Positions 44,873-53,137 of a DNA stretch of 64,000 bases are shown here, in pieces. Numbering within the stretch: the first letter of the stretch is position 1; each line of letters starts with the position of its first letter. The translations under genes and the position numbers were made by a program. Under the pieces are notes generated by a model, which saw nothing but the letters and a program-made list of their open reading frames with translations, searched no databases and had not been told where the DNA came from. This DNA comes from an uncultured Veillonella sp. (GTDB lineage: Bacteria > Bacillota > Negativicutes > Veillonellales > Veillonellaceae): positions 1-64,000 of the forward strand of contig NZ_CALJON010000003.1 of NCBI RefSeq assembly GCF_937981445.1, in the 5' to 3' direction.

Positions 44873-44967
44873 ACGTATGATGTAGTGCAAGATAAACGTA
44901 TGATGTAGTGCAAGATAAGACGTATGGCTTAGTGCAGGATAAGAAATATGGCTTAATGAAAGATACA
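44848..44967 (+). repeat. Tandem repeat growing out of the regulator gene's 3' end
   Basis: About five copies of a 22-26 bp unit with core AAGATAAACGTATGATGTAGTGC. The first copy includes the last codons and stop of the ROK gene (GTATGGCTTAATGAAAGATA), and the last copy repeats that gene end almost exactly. Confidence 0.8.
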
Positions 44968-45071
44968 GTGCAGTTTTATTTAATCGTAGGACCTATTATT
45001 TAGGTAGATACGCTATGAGAATATAGCGAATTAATAGAATCTACATTTTCTTTTCAAAGGAGGAGTTTCTC

Positions 45072-46106
45072 GTGAAAAAGTCATGGAAAGCAGCGTTATT
45101 AGCTACCTTAGCGGTAGCCACATTGGTGGTGAGTGGATGCGGCTCAAGCAGCAGCTCTGGTGGTGACCTTCCACAAGTAGGCGTGGCCATTTACAAATTT
45201 GACGACACCTTTATGAGTGGTGTACGAGCTCGTATCGAAGCTGATGCTAAAGATAAAGCTAAGGTAGATATTGTAGACAGTCAAAACTCTCAACCAACAC
45301 AAAATGAAAAGATTGATCTTTTCTTAAACAAAAAGTACAAAGCGATTGGTGTTAACATTGTAGACCGTCCAGCTGCTGGCGTTATTATTGACAAAGCAAA
45401 AGCGGCTAATGTACCAGTTGTATTCATGAACCGTGAACCATTAAAAGATGATATGGCTAAATGGGACAAAGTGTTCTATGTAGGTGCTAAGGCAGAACAA
45501 AGCGGCGAAATGCAAGGTAAAATCTTAGCTGATTATTTCAAAGCACATCCAGAAGCATATCGCAGCAAAGATAATGTACTTCACTATGTATTGATCAAAG
45601 GTGAACCAGGGCACCAAGATGCAGAACTTCGCACAAAATATGTAATTGAATCCCTTAAAAAAGAGGGTATTCAAGTTGAAGAGTTAGCACAAGATACAGC
45701 TATGTGGGACCGTGTAAAAGGTCAGGAAAAAATGGCTGCTTTCTTAGCTAGCTATGGCGATAAAATTGATGCAGTAATCGCTAATAATGATGACATGGCC
45801 TTAGGCGCTATCGAAGCACTTAAAGCAGCTGGTTACTTCCAAAATGGCAAATATATGCCAGTAGTAGGTGTTGACGCTACAGCACCAGCAGTACAAGCAC
45901 TTAAAGATGGTACTTTATTAGGTACAGTATTAAATAACTCTAAAAAACAAGGGGATGCTGTATTTAACTTAATGTTAGTACTATCTAAAGGCGAAACTCC
46001 AACAAAAGAAAATGTAGGCTTTGATATTGTAGACAATCAATATATTTGGGTTCCTTATGAAATCGTAACTAAGGACAATGCAGATAAAATTTTAGGCGAT
46101 AAATAA
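45072..46106 (+). CDS. mglB: Galactose/glucose-type sugar-binding lipoprotein
   Basis: 344 residues: lipoprotein signal peptide (lipobox VVSGC, Cys about 23), then a periplasmic-binding-protein type I domain. QVGVAIYKFDDTFMSGVRARIEAD and the ADAKDKAKVDIVDSQNSQPTQNEKID region match MglB, the D-galactose/D-glucose binding protein. GVNIVDRPAA, FVGAKAEQSG-like and NNDDMALGAIEAL are also MglB hallmarks. GTG start with AAAGGAGGAG. Downstream mglA and mglC complete the importer; galT and galK upstream confirm galactose as the likely substrate. A hairpin lies between mglB and mglA. Confidence 0.93.
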   Translation: MKKSWKAALLATLAVATLVVSGCGSSSSSGGDLPQVGVAIYKFDDTFMSGVRARIEADAKDKAKVDIVDSQNSQPTQNEKIDLFLNKKYKAIGVNIVDRPAAGVIIDKAKAANVPVVFMNREPLKDDMAKWDKVFYVGAKAEQSGEMQGKILADYFKAHPEAYRSKDNVLHYVLIKGEPGHQDAELRTKYVIESLKKEGIQVEELAQDTAMWDRVKGQEKMAAFLASYGDKIDAVIANNDDMALGAIEALKAAGYFQNGKYMPVVGVDATAPAVQALKDGTLLGTVLNNSKKQGDAVFNLMLVLSKGETPTKENVGFDIVDNQYIWVPYEIVTKDNADKILGDK

Positions 46107-46245
46107 TCGTAAGCTTTAAGGGCTCGTAATATGTATGACTCGTAACAATAGATTCTTTAGAATTGCTAGTTTTAAAGTCTCTAGATTTAGGACTTCTAGT
46201 TTTAAAATCTTTAACGCTGTAGCATACATATTACATTAGGTAGTC

Positions 46246-46271
46246 AGGAGGTGGCACGTATGCCATCTCCT
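46246..46271 (+). other. Intercistronic hairpin between mglB and mglA
   Basis: AGGAGGTGGCA (46246-46256) pairs with TGCCATCTCCT (46261-46271, one G.T) around CGTA, with no T run after it. It hides a Shine-Dalgarno-like AGGAGGTG. A role in holding mRNA stability high for the binding protein is inferred. Confidence 0.65.
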
Positions 46272-46298
46272 AGACTTACCAGTTGGTAGGAGGGCAAC

Positions 46299-47810
46299 AT
46301 GAGTGAATATATTTTAGAGATGCAACACATTACTAAAACCTTTCCCGGCGTAAAAGCGCTTAATGATGTATCTCTACAGCTCCGTCCTGGCTCCGTACAT
46401 GCGCTCATGGGCGAAAATGGAGCAGGTAAATCGACCTTAATGAAATGCCTATTTGGTATTTATAAGCAAGATGAGGGGCAGATTATATTAAATGGTGAAC
46501 CAGTATCTATTACGGATTCTAAGAAGGCCTTAGATTTAGGGATTTCTATGATTCACCAAGAGTTATATCCTGTATTACAACGAAGTGTTATGGAAAATCT
46601 TTGGTTAGGCAGATTTCCAGTAAAAAAATGGGGTCCTATTAAATTAGTAGACCATGACAAGATGAAGGCCGATACACTGGCTTTATTTAAAGAGATTGAC
46701 GTAGATATTGACCCAGAAGAATTGGCGGGACATTTATCAGTATCAAAATTGCAGAGTATAGAAATTGCTAAGGCTGTTTCTCACAACTCTCGTATTATTG
46801 TAATGGACGAACCTACGTCTTCACTGACAAGTGATGAAGTTGAGCATTTATTTAAAATTATTGAAGGCTTGAAGGCAAAAGGGGTTGCCATTGTTTATAT
46901 TTCTCATAAAATGGAAGAAATCCTCCGCATTTCCGATGAAGTAACGATTATGCGTGATGGTAATTATATAGGAACTTGGCCAGCTAGCGAATTAACTACA
47001 GATCTTATTATTAAGCGCATGGTGGGCCGTGAAATGACGCAGTTATTCCCAGAGAAAACTAATGAACCTGGGGAGGAAGTACTTCGGGTGGAAGGGATTA
47101 CCTCCATTCGAGAGAATTCCTTTAAAGATGTAAGTTTCTCTCTTAGAAAAGGGGAAGTTCTTGGTATCGGTGGGCTCGTAGGGGCACAGCGTACTGAGGT
47201 TATTGAAGCGTTGTTTGGGCTGAGACATTTATCGGCAGGTAAAATATTTTTACATGACCAAGAAGTTAAGATTAAAAGTCCGCGAGATGCTAAAAAACAT
47301 CACATTGCCTTACTCACTGAAGAGCGGCGGGCAACGGGGATTTTTCCGATGTTAAATATTGTGGATAATAATACGATAGCATCTATGCAAAAATACCGTG
47401 GCAAAACAGGCTTGTTAAATGATAAATTGCGTGAGCTTGATACGGAAGAAGGCGTAGCCTCTCTTCGCATAAAAACTCCAGACACCAAAACACGGATTCA
47501 ATCCCTGTCCGGTGGGAATCAGCAAAAAGTGCTAATTTCTAGATGGCTAAATACAGCGCCAGACATCTTGTTATTAGATGAACCGACGCGCGGTATTGAC
47601 GTAGGGGCAAAGTATGAAATTTATACAATTATTAATCGCCTTGCCTCTCAGGGAAAGAGCGTGATTATGATTTCTTCAGAAATGTCAGAATTACTCGGCA
47701 TGAGTGACCGTATTATGGTTATGAGTAATGGCATTATGGAAGGTATACTGGACGCTAAAGAAGCAACAGAAGAAAAAATAATGGAGCTTGCTACGGCAGG
47801 CTTAGTGTAG
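46299..47810 (+). CDS. mglA: Galactose/methyl galactoside ABC transporter ATPase
   Basis: 503 residues with two fused nucleotide-binding domains, as in MglA/RbsA sugar importers. Domain 1: Walker A GENGAGKST near 40, signature LSVSKLQ, Walker B IIVMDEPTSSL. Domain 2: degenerate Walker A (GGLVGAQRTE), signature LSGGNQQK, Walker B ILLLDEPTRGID. The degenerate second P-loop is normal for the family. AGGAGGGC precedes the ATG, and mglC follows after 12 nt. It powers uptake of the sugar bound by the preceding lipoprotein. Confidence 0.96.
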   Translation: MSEYILEMQHITKTFPGVKALNDVSLQLRPGSVHALMGENGAGKSTLMKCLFGIYKQDEGQIILNGEPVSITDSKKALDLGISMIHQELYPVLQRSVMENLWLGRFPVKKWGPIKLVDHDKMKADTLALFKEIDVDIDPEELAGHLSVSKLQSIEIAKAVSHNSRIIVMDEPTSSLTSDEVEHLFKIIEGLKAKGVAIVYISHKMEEILRISDEVTIMRDGNYIGTWPASELTTDLIIKRMVGREMTQLFPEKTNEPGEEVLRVEGITSIRENSFKDVSFSLRKGEVLGIGGLVGAQRTEVIEALFGLRHLSAGKIFLHDQEVKIKSPRDAKKHHIALLTEERRATGIFPMLNIVDNNTIASMQKYRGKTGLLNDKLRELDTEEGVASLRIKTPDTKTRIQSLSGGNQQKVLISRWLNTAPDILLLDEPTRGIDVGAKYEIYTIINRLASQGKSVIMISSEMSELLGMSDRIMVMSNGIMEGILDAKEATEEKIMELATAGLV

Positions 47811-47822
47811 GAGGAGTTAGAT

Positions 47823-48830
47823 ATGAGTAGAAATCGCCTTAGTCAGTTTATGACGCAAAATGCTATTTATATCGTGCTAGTTGTGCTAGTGGCAGCAATA
47901 TCTATTTATAACACTAATTTTTTATCATTAACTAGTTTTCGCGATATTTTAATTCAGTCATCACCACGTGTTATTATTACCTTGGGATCCGCTATGATTT
48001 TAATTACCGCCGGCTGTGACTTGTCAGCTGGTCGTGTAGTAGGTCTTACCGCCGTTGTTTCGGCTTCTTTGTCTCAGATGCCGACTTATCCGCATCCTTT
48101 CTTTGAAACGGCGCCTGATTTACCAGTTTTATTACCTATTATTATTGCTATTGCGGTAGGTGCTTCAGTAGGCTTAATTTCAGGACTTATTGTGGCCTAT
48201 TTAAAGATTGTGCCATTTATTGCAACCTTAGGTACGATGGTTATTACCTATGGTATTTGTTCCTTGTATTTTGATATGCCGCCAAATAATTCGCAACCAG
48301 TTGGTGGTTTGCGCCCTGAATTTACTGTGTTCGGGTCCGGTGCTCTTGACCTTGGATTCATGAGTATTCCTTACATAGTAATTATTGCAGCGATTATTTC
48401 TTTAGTTATGTACATCGTGTACAATAAAACTGTATTGGGTAAGAACATGTTTGCCATTGGTGGCAATCCACAAGCCGCTGTTGTATCAGGTATCAATGTG
48501 GCTACTACATTAATTTGTATTTATGTAATTGCTGGTGCTCTTTATGGTTTAGGCGGCGTACTTGAAGCAGCGCGTACTGGTGGTGCTACTAATAACTATG
48601 GTAATATGTATGAATTAGATGCCATCGCGGCAGCCGTAGTGGGTGGCGTATCTGTTACGGGTGGTATCGGTACTGTGCCTGGCATTATTGCAGGGGTACT
48701 TATTTTTACAGTTATTAACTATGGTTTAACCTTCGTTGGTATGGGACCTTATTGGCAGCTCATTATTAAAGGTTTAATCATTGTAATTGCTGTAGCTGTA
48801 GACGTACGTAAGTATTTAGCACGCAAGTAA
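47823..48830 (+). CDS. mglC: Galactose/methyl galactoside ABC transporter permease
   Basis: 335 residues, about ten membrane helices, branched-chain-type (BPD_transp_2) permease of the MglC/RbsC group. Characteristic stretches: ITAGCDLSAGRVVGL, PFIATLGTMVITYGI, the coupling-helix region GKNMFAIGGNPQAAVVSGI, and AIAAAVVGGVSVTGGIGT. GGAGGAG lies before the ATG. It ends the operon and is followed by a six-copy repeat and a terminator. Confidence 0.96.
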   Translation: MSRNRLSQFMTQNAIYIVLVVLVAAISIYNTNFLSLTSFRDILIQSSPRVIITLGSAMILITAGCDLSAGRVVGLTAVVSASLSQMPTYPHPFFETAPDLPVLLPIIIAIAVGASVGLISGLIVAYLKIVPFIATLGTMVITYGICSLYFDMPPNNSQPVGGLRPEFTVFGSGALDLGFMSIPYIVIIAAIISLVMYIVYNKTVLGKNMFAIGGNPQAAVVSGINVATTLICIYVIAGALYGLGGVLEAARTGGATNNYGNMYELDAIAAAVVGGVSVTGGIGTVPGIIAGVLIFTVINYGLTFVGMGPYWQLIIKGLIIVIAVAVDVRKYLARK

Positions 48831-48879
48831 TGCATAAGCAGTTAATTAGTGGATAGTAAATACAATTGTAAGAGTCTAA

Positions 48880-48997
48880 ATACTATATAGTAGGTAAAAT
48901 AGTATTTTGTAGGGTAAAATTGTATTTAGTAAGTAAAATCGTATTGAGTAAGTAAGATAGTATATAGTGAGTAAAATCGTATATAGTAAATAAAATA
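48880..48997 (+). repeat. Six-copy degenerate tandem repeat after mglC
   Basis: About six head-to-tail copies of a 19-20 bp unit with consensus AGTAAGTAAAATCGTATAT. This is the clearest of the gap-specific repeats. The gap 48831-49224 holds this, the terminator and a looser 20-bp repeat (ACAATATATAAGAGATAATA-like) before the next gene. Confidence 0.8.
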
Positions 48998-49000
48998 AAC

Positions 49001-49072
49001 AGCTGAGGCCTGCGAATCGTCTAGACACATGGATTACATGGTTTAAGACTTCGAAGATAAGCCTCAGCTTTT
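49001..49072 (+). terminator. Long-stem terminator of the galactose operon
   Basis: AGCTGAGGC (49001-49009) pairs with GCCTCAGCT (49061-49069), with an inner CGAA...GTCT / AGAC...TTCG extension; TTT follows. Confidence 0.7.
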
Positions 49073-49224
49073 ATATTGCCAGTCAGATATTTATAAATTA
49101 TAGTTTTTATAGTATTATATATATGAGTATAAATAATAAATAAAGCGTAATAATAAAAGGAACAACATACAAGGAACAATATATAAGAGATAATATAGAC
49201 GGAATAATATAAAAAGGACGATAG

Positions 49225-50556
49225 ATGAAACAAATATATAAGCTAGGAAGAACCGGGCTTATTCTAGGTGTAATAGCCATAGTGGGATTATTGCTTGTAA
49301 TTGTGCTGACGAATATGAAGAGTTTGGCGCAAAATGGTGTGCAATGGAGTGTTCAACTTCATCGATATATGGGGTATGAGTTTTCGCCTCACCATGTGCG
49401 ACAGTTAGTTACCGAGGATATGGCTCATTCAAGAGTGATTATGTGGGATACGCAGGATTTGGTAGTCAACTCATCATTGGAGCTAAGAAAAGTCGGTGAC
49501 GAGGCGGCGAGTATAAGGCGTTACGCGGCCATTTCAGAATGTTCTACTCATGATAATAAAACACAATATTTATATAAAGTAGTATTACATGATTTAGAGC
49601 CTAACACATCCTACCAATATAGAGTGGGAGAAGGCTTATATGTATCGGAGTGGTATCCCTTGCAAACGGGACCTGGACAGGATGTACAGTTTTTAGTATT
49701 TCCCGACTCACGGTCGCACAACTATACGACCTGGCGCAATGTAGCACAGGGGGCGTATAAGCAATTTCCAAAGGCCGATTTCTTTGTGAATTTAGGCAAT
49801 CTTGTGGATAATGGCGAAGCCCATGATCAATGGATGGCTTGGTTTGATGGGGCGGGGCCATTGCTAAAATCTATCCCCTTAGCGCCTATGACGGGTTCAC
49901 AATAGTATGTTAGTTTAGATGCCCATAAGCAGGCAGCACATATGTTTAATCATTTATTTGCTTGGCCGAATCAGCAAAGCGATATTGTAAGAGCGCCATT
50001 TTACTCTTTTGATTATGGTGACATTCATTTTGTTGTACTGGATACACAGTTTGAAGCATTACCAACGACCCAGCAAAGCCTTGTTAAAGAAGGACAAGCG
50101 CAATGGCTTAAAGAGGATTTACATAGTACGAAGAAAAAGTGGAAAGTCGTATTTATGCATCATGACAGCTTGGCATATACCAGTGAAGCACTAGGCCAGG
50201 TCAGTGAAAACTTTAGTAATGTGGGGCGCTTATTTATGCCGATTTTTGAAGAAGGACAAGTCGATTTAGTTTTATCAGGTCATTTAGAAACGTATAGACG
50301 GCGTGGCCATATTAAAGAATTTAAGCGCAGTGAAACGGGACCTTATTATATAGTCAGTGGTAAAGCGGGTGATTGGCAAGGGGAAGACTCTTGGGGACCT
50401 CATAGACTGGATGAATATGTTCTTACTAATAATAAGGAGCCCAATTATTTGGTAGTTACAGAACAGGGGAACACACTTCTCATTAGTGCTTATTTTATGA
50501 ATGGCACTCAATTTGATGCGGTTCGGTTAAATAAAACGTCAAATGCCAATCAGTAA
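49225..50556 (+). pseudogene. Decayed purple-acid-phosphatase-like metallophosphoesterase gene
   Basis: The frame from 49225 to 50556 (444 codons) is interrupted by TAG at 49903-49905 (codon 227). It aligns throughout with the intact gene at 55475: N-terminal membrane segment, SYQYRVGEG fibronectin-like domain, phosphoesterase domain. The metal ligands have eroded: GDLVDNGE has become GNLVDNGE, MGNHEYYS has become TGSQ-stop-YVS, and AHLHMYRRRG has become GHLETYRRRG. FPDSRS and the FMHHD region survive. The stop therefore falls exactly in the key GNHE motif. The gene is inactive as a phosphatase even if the stop were read through. It also lacks the low-complexity insert of the intact copy, so the copies diverged some time ago. 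Confidence 0.85.
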
Positions 50557-50696
50557 GCTACGAAATAGCATGGCAGAAACCGGTAGGGGATACATTGGTG
50601 AAATCCAAAACGATGAGATAGGAACGCATAAATAGTGAATTAGTAGCCCATGGATATGACATAGTATACCTAGCATATACGTACAAGGCGGCGTTA

Positions 50697-51584
50697 TTAG
50701 CCTCTATAGGACTCTAAGAGCTGAAGTAATTCTTGCTTGAATACATTAGCAGCTGATGAGAGCGGCGTATTTTTTCGCCATAAGCAGTACATGTAGGATG
50801 GTGCTACATTTTCGATTGGAATAAAGGTAAGATTGCTAGATATAGTGGTGTTGGCAATTTTATCGAAAGTTAGAGCATAACCTACTTTTTCTTGTACCAT
50901 AATAATGACATTAAATAAGAGATTATAGGTACCCACAATATTTAGCTCCTCTGCTTTGGGACCAAACCAGCTAGGAAAGTCTATAATCATATTTTGTCTT
51001 GAACAAATTAAAGGAAGATCTATTAAATCTTCAAGGCGTAGACTTTTACGGGCGGTTAGGGGATCATCCTTGGGCACGAGGAGGCCCCAGGTGTCAGTGG
51101 AGGGTATGAAAATGCTATCATACTTGGTAGATTCTTGGTAATCCATAATTAGAGCAAAGTCTAAGAGATTTTTCTCCAGTTTTTCTAATACATCTTCTAC
51201 ATTGCCGCTGTATAGGTGGACTTGAATCTTGGGAGAAATTTTTTGCAAATTGTGAATTGTTTTCGCCACAAAGGAAAACGAGTGGGATTCGGCACTACCC
51301 ACGTAAATGGTGCCTTCATATAGGGACGAAAAATCTTTAAATTCGAGCTCAGTTTTATTGACTAAGTCAATAATATCCTGGGCTCTTTTTTGTAGCAAAA
51401 AACCAGCTTCTGTAAGTTCAATATTATAGTTCGTGCGATTGTACAATTTAACGCCTAACTCATCTTCTAGTTCGCGAATTTGTTTTGACATAGTGGGCTG
51501 TGTAATATGTAAATTTTGAGCGGCCCGTGACATATTGTTTTCCCGTGCCATTTCGAGAAAATAGCGAAGTACGCGTAATTCCAT
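50697..51584 (-). CDS. LysR-family transcriptional regulator
   Basis: 295 residues. The N-terminal helix-turn-helix (1-60) has the LysR pattern LRYFLEMARENNMSRAAQNLHITQPTMSKQI, followed by a periplasmic-binding-protein-like effector domain (from about 90, TIYVGSAESHSFSF). AAGGATATCTTATGGA precedes the start. It is divergent from the MFS transporter gene, with a canonical ATCT-N11-AGAT site in between, so it most likely controls that transporter and the hydrolase and cyclophilin-like genes behind it. Confidence 0.94.
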   Translation of the reverse strand: MELRVLRYFLEMARENNMSRAAQNLHITQPTMSKQIRELEDELGVKLYNRTNYNIELTEAGFLLQKRAQDIIDLVNKTELEFKDFSSLYEGTIYVGSAESHSFSFVAKTIHNLQKISPKIQVHLYSGNVEDVLEKLEKNLLDFALIMDYQESTKYDSIFIPSTDTWGLLVPKDDPLTARKSLRLEDLIDLPLICSRQNMIIDFPSWFGPKAEELNIVGTYNLLFNVIIMVQEKVGYALTFDKIANTTISSNLTFIPIENVAPSYMYCLWRKNTPLSSAANVFKQELLQLLESYRG

Positions 51585-51694
51585 AAGATATCCTTTCTAT
51601 GAATGGGAGTACTAGCTGTAGTGATTTTACTGTTAATGCTGTGTGGTATGTACTCCTAATACTATATGCCTTTTACCTGTATTATACGGCACGA

Positions 51695-51713
51695 ATCTCA
51701 TACACATCAAGAT
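51695..51713. promoter_or_regulatory. LysR-type operator in the lysR/MFS divergent region
   Basis: ATCT (51695-51698), 11 bp, AGAT (51710-51713): the classic T-N11-A LysR box. A candidate -10 TATAAT for the MFS gene lies at 51736-51741, 22 bp downstream. Confidence 0.7.
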
Positions 51714-51825
51714 ATAGATGAAAAGAATATCTGGATATAATATATAAATAATTGTTATATTTAATGATTTGAATATAATAAAGATATTGAAAGCGTTGAT
51801 GAAAAGGAGAGGCGGGATACAAAGT

Positions 51826-53055
51826 ATGGATACGTCAACTAAAATGGTTGGTATATTAGCAGTTGGTGTATTTGGCATATTGAATACAGAAATGGGAATT
51901 ATTGGCGTGCTACCATATATAGCAGAAAGCTATGATGTTTCATTAGTCATGGCAGCTAGTTTATTAAGTGTATTTGCTTTAGGGGTAGCCTTATCAGGGC
52001 CTACTATGCCACTGCTATTGTCTAAAATAGCTAGAAAGCCTTTAATGTTGTTAGTATTAGGAATTTTTACAATTACTAGCATAATAGCAGCTTGGGCACC
52101 GTCCTTTGAAGTGTTATTGATAGCCCGTTTAGTGCCGGCCTTGCTCCATCCAGTCTATTGTGCCATGGCCTTTGCCTTGGCAGCTTCGTCTGTAAAAAAA
52201 GGCGATGGACCTAAAGCAGTGGCTAAAATAAACATGGGCGTTGCCGCAGGTATGGTTGTAGGCGTACCGATTAGTAATTTTTTAGCAGCGCAATGGGGTC
52301 TATCTTTTGCCTTTTTGTTTGCTGCTTTAGTAACAGCCATCGTGTTTGTGCTCACTATTTGGCAAATACCAAATGACTTGCCAGTAGAGGCTATTTCTTA
52401 TGGTGACCAACTTAAGGTGCTAAAAAAGGTCAATGTATGGTTAGCCATTATATTTGTAATGGCTCTAAATGGCTCTATTTATGGCGTATATAATTATTTC
52501 GTTGAGTATGCGACTACGGTCATGGGTTTTAATGCATCTTTAGTAAGTGCCGTTCTACTTGTATATGGTGCACTTAATATTGTAGGTAGCTTTATGGCGG
52601 GACACTTACTCAGTAAATTTGCGCTAAAAACAATTCAGGCCACCCTTGTTATATTAGTGGCTTTATATGCTGTGTTTATTGCTATTAGTCAAAGCCCTTC
52701 ACAGGGGGATGTTAATGGTTTATCTCAAGTCATAACTTTAGGTATTGGCGTAGCATTAGTTGTTATTTGGGGCGTATTAGCTGGCTTATCTGCTAATATT
52801 ACACAGTACTGGATCACCACTGCCGCGTATGAAGCATTAAACTTTGCCAATGGGCTATTTTTAACGGCTGCTAATGTAGGTGTTATTGTAGGCACGACCT
52901 TGTGTGGTGTCATTATTAATGCGTGGGGCCTTGAACGAACTATGTATGGTGGCATTATTATGCTAGCGGTCGCTATGGTAGTAGGCAGCATACAGCTTTT
53001 GTATGAGCGACATGTAATGAATGGAATACAAGTTCCTGTGTCCACAAAAAGTTAA
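51826..53055 (+). CDS. MFS transporter, DHA1-type efflux pump
   Basis: About 409 residues with 12 membrane helices, major facilitator superfamily, drug:H+ antiporter-1 type (AraJ/SotB/PbuE-like). GILNTEMGIIGVLPYIAESY in helix 1 and the PALLHPVYCAMAFALAASSV helix 4 region, with the MGVAAGMVVGVPISNFLAAQWG motif C-like stretch of antiporters, support export. Two upstream in-frame starts (51769 TTG, 51799 ATG) are possible; 51826 matches the usual N-terminus but its ribosome binding site (AAGGAG) is 16 nt away. It is probably induced through the divergent LysR regulator. Confidence 0.88.
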   Translation: MDTSTKMVGILAVGVFGILNTEMGIIGVLPYIAESYDVSLVMAASLLSVFALGVALSGPTMPLLLSKIARKPLMLLVLGIFTITSIIAAWAPSFEVLLIARLVPALLHPVYCAMAFALAASSVKKGDGPKAVAKINMGVAAGMVVGVPISNFLAAQWGLSFAFLFAALVTAIVFVLTIWQIPNDLPVEAISYGDQLKVLKKVNVWLAIIFVMALNGSIYGVYNYFVEYATTVMGFNASLVSAVLLVYGALNIVGSFMAGHLLSKFALKTIQATLVILVALYAVFIAISQSPSQGDVNGLSQVITLGIGVALVVIWGVLAGLSANITQYWITTAAYEALNFANGLFLTAANVGVIVGTTLCGVIINAWGLERTMYGGIIMLAVAMVVGSIQLLYERHVMNGIQVPVSTKS

Positions 53056-53137
53056 TAGGTGCATGCTAAATTGCATGTATATATAAAAATTATATTAATT
53101 AAACTATTATAAATATTGTAGTTGAAGGAGAGATAAT

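Noticed and set aside
48880..48997. Six-copy repeat as a CRISPR array
   Set aside because: Units are 19-20 bp, degenerate and directly adjacent with no unique spacers, and there are no cas genes.
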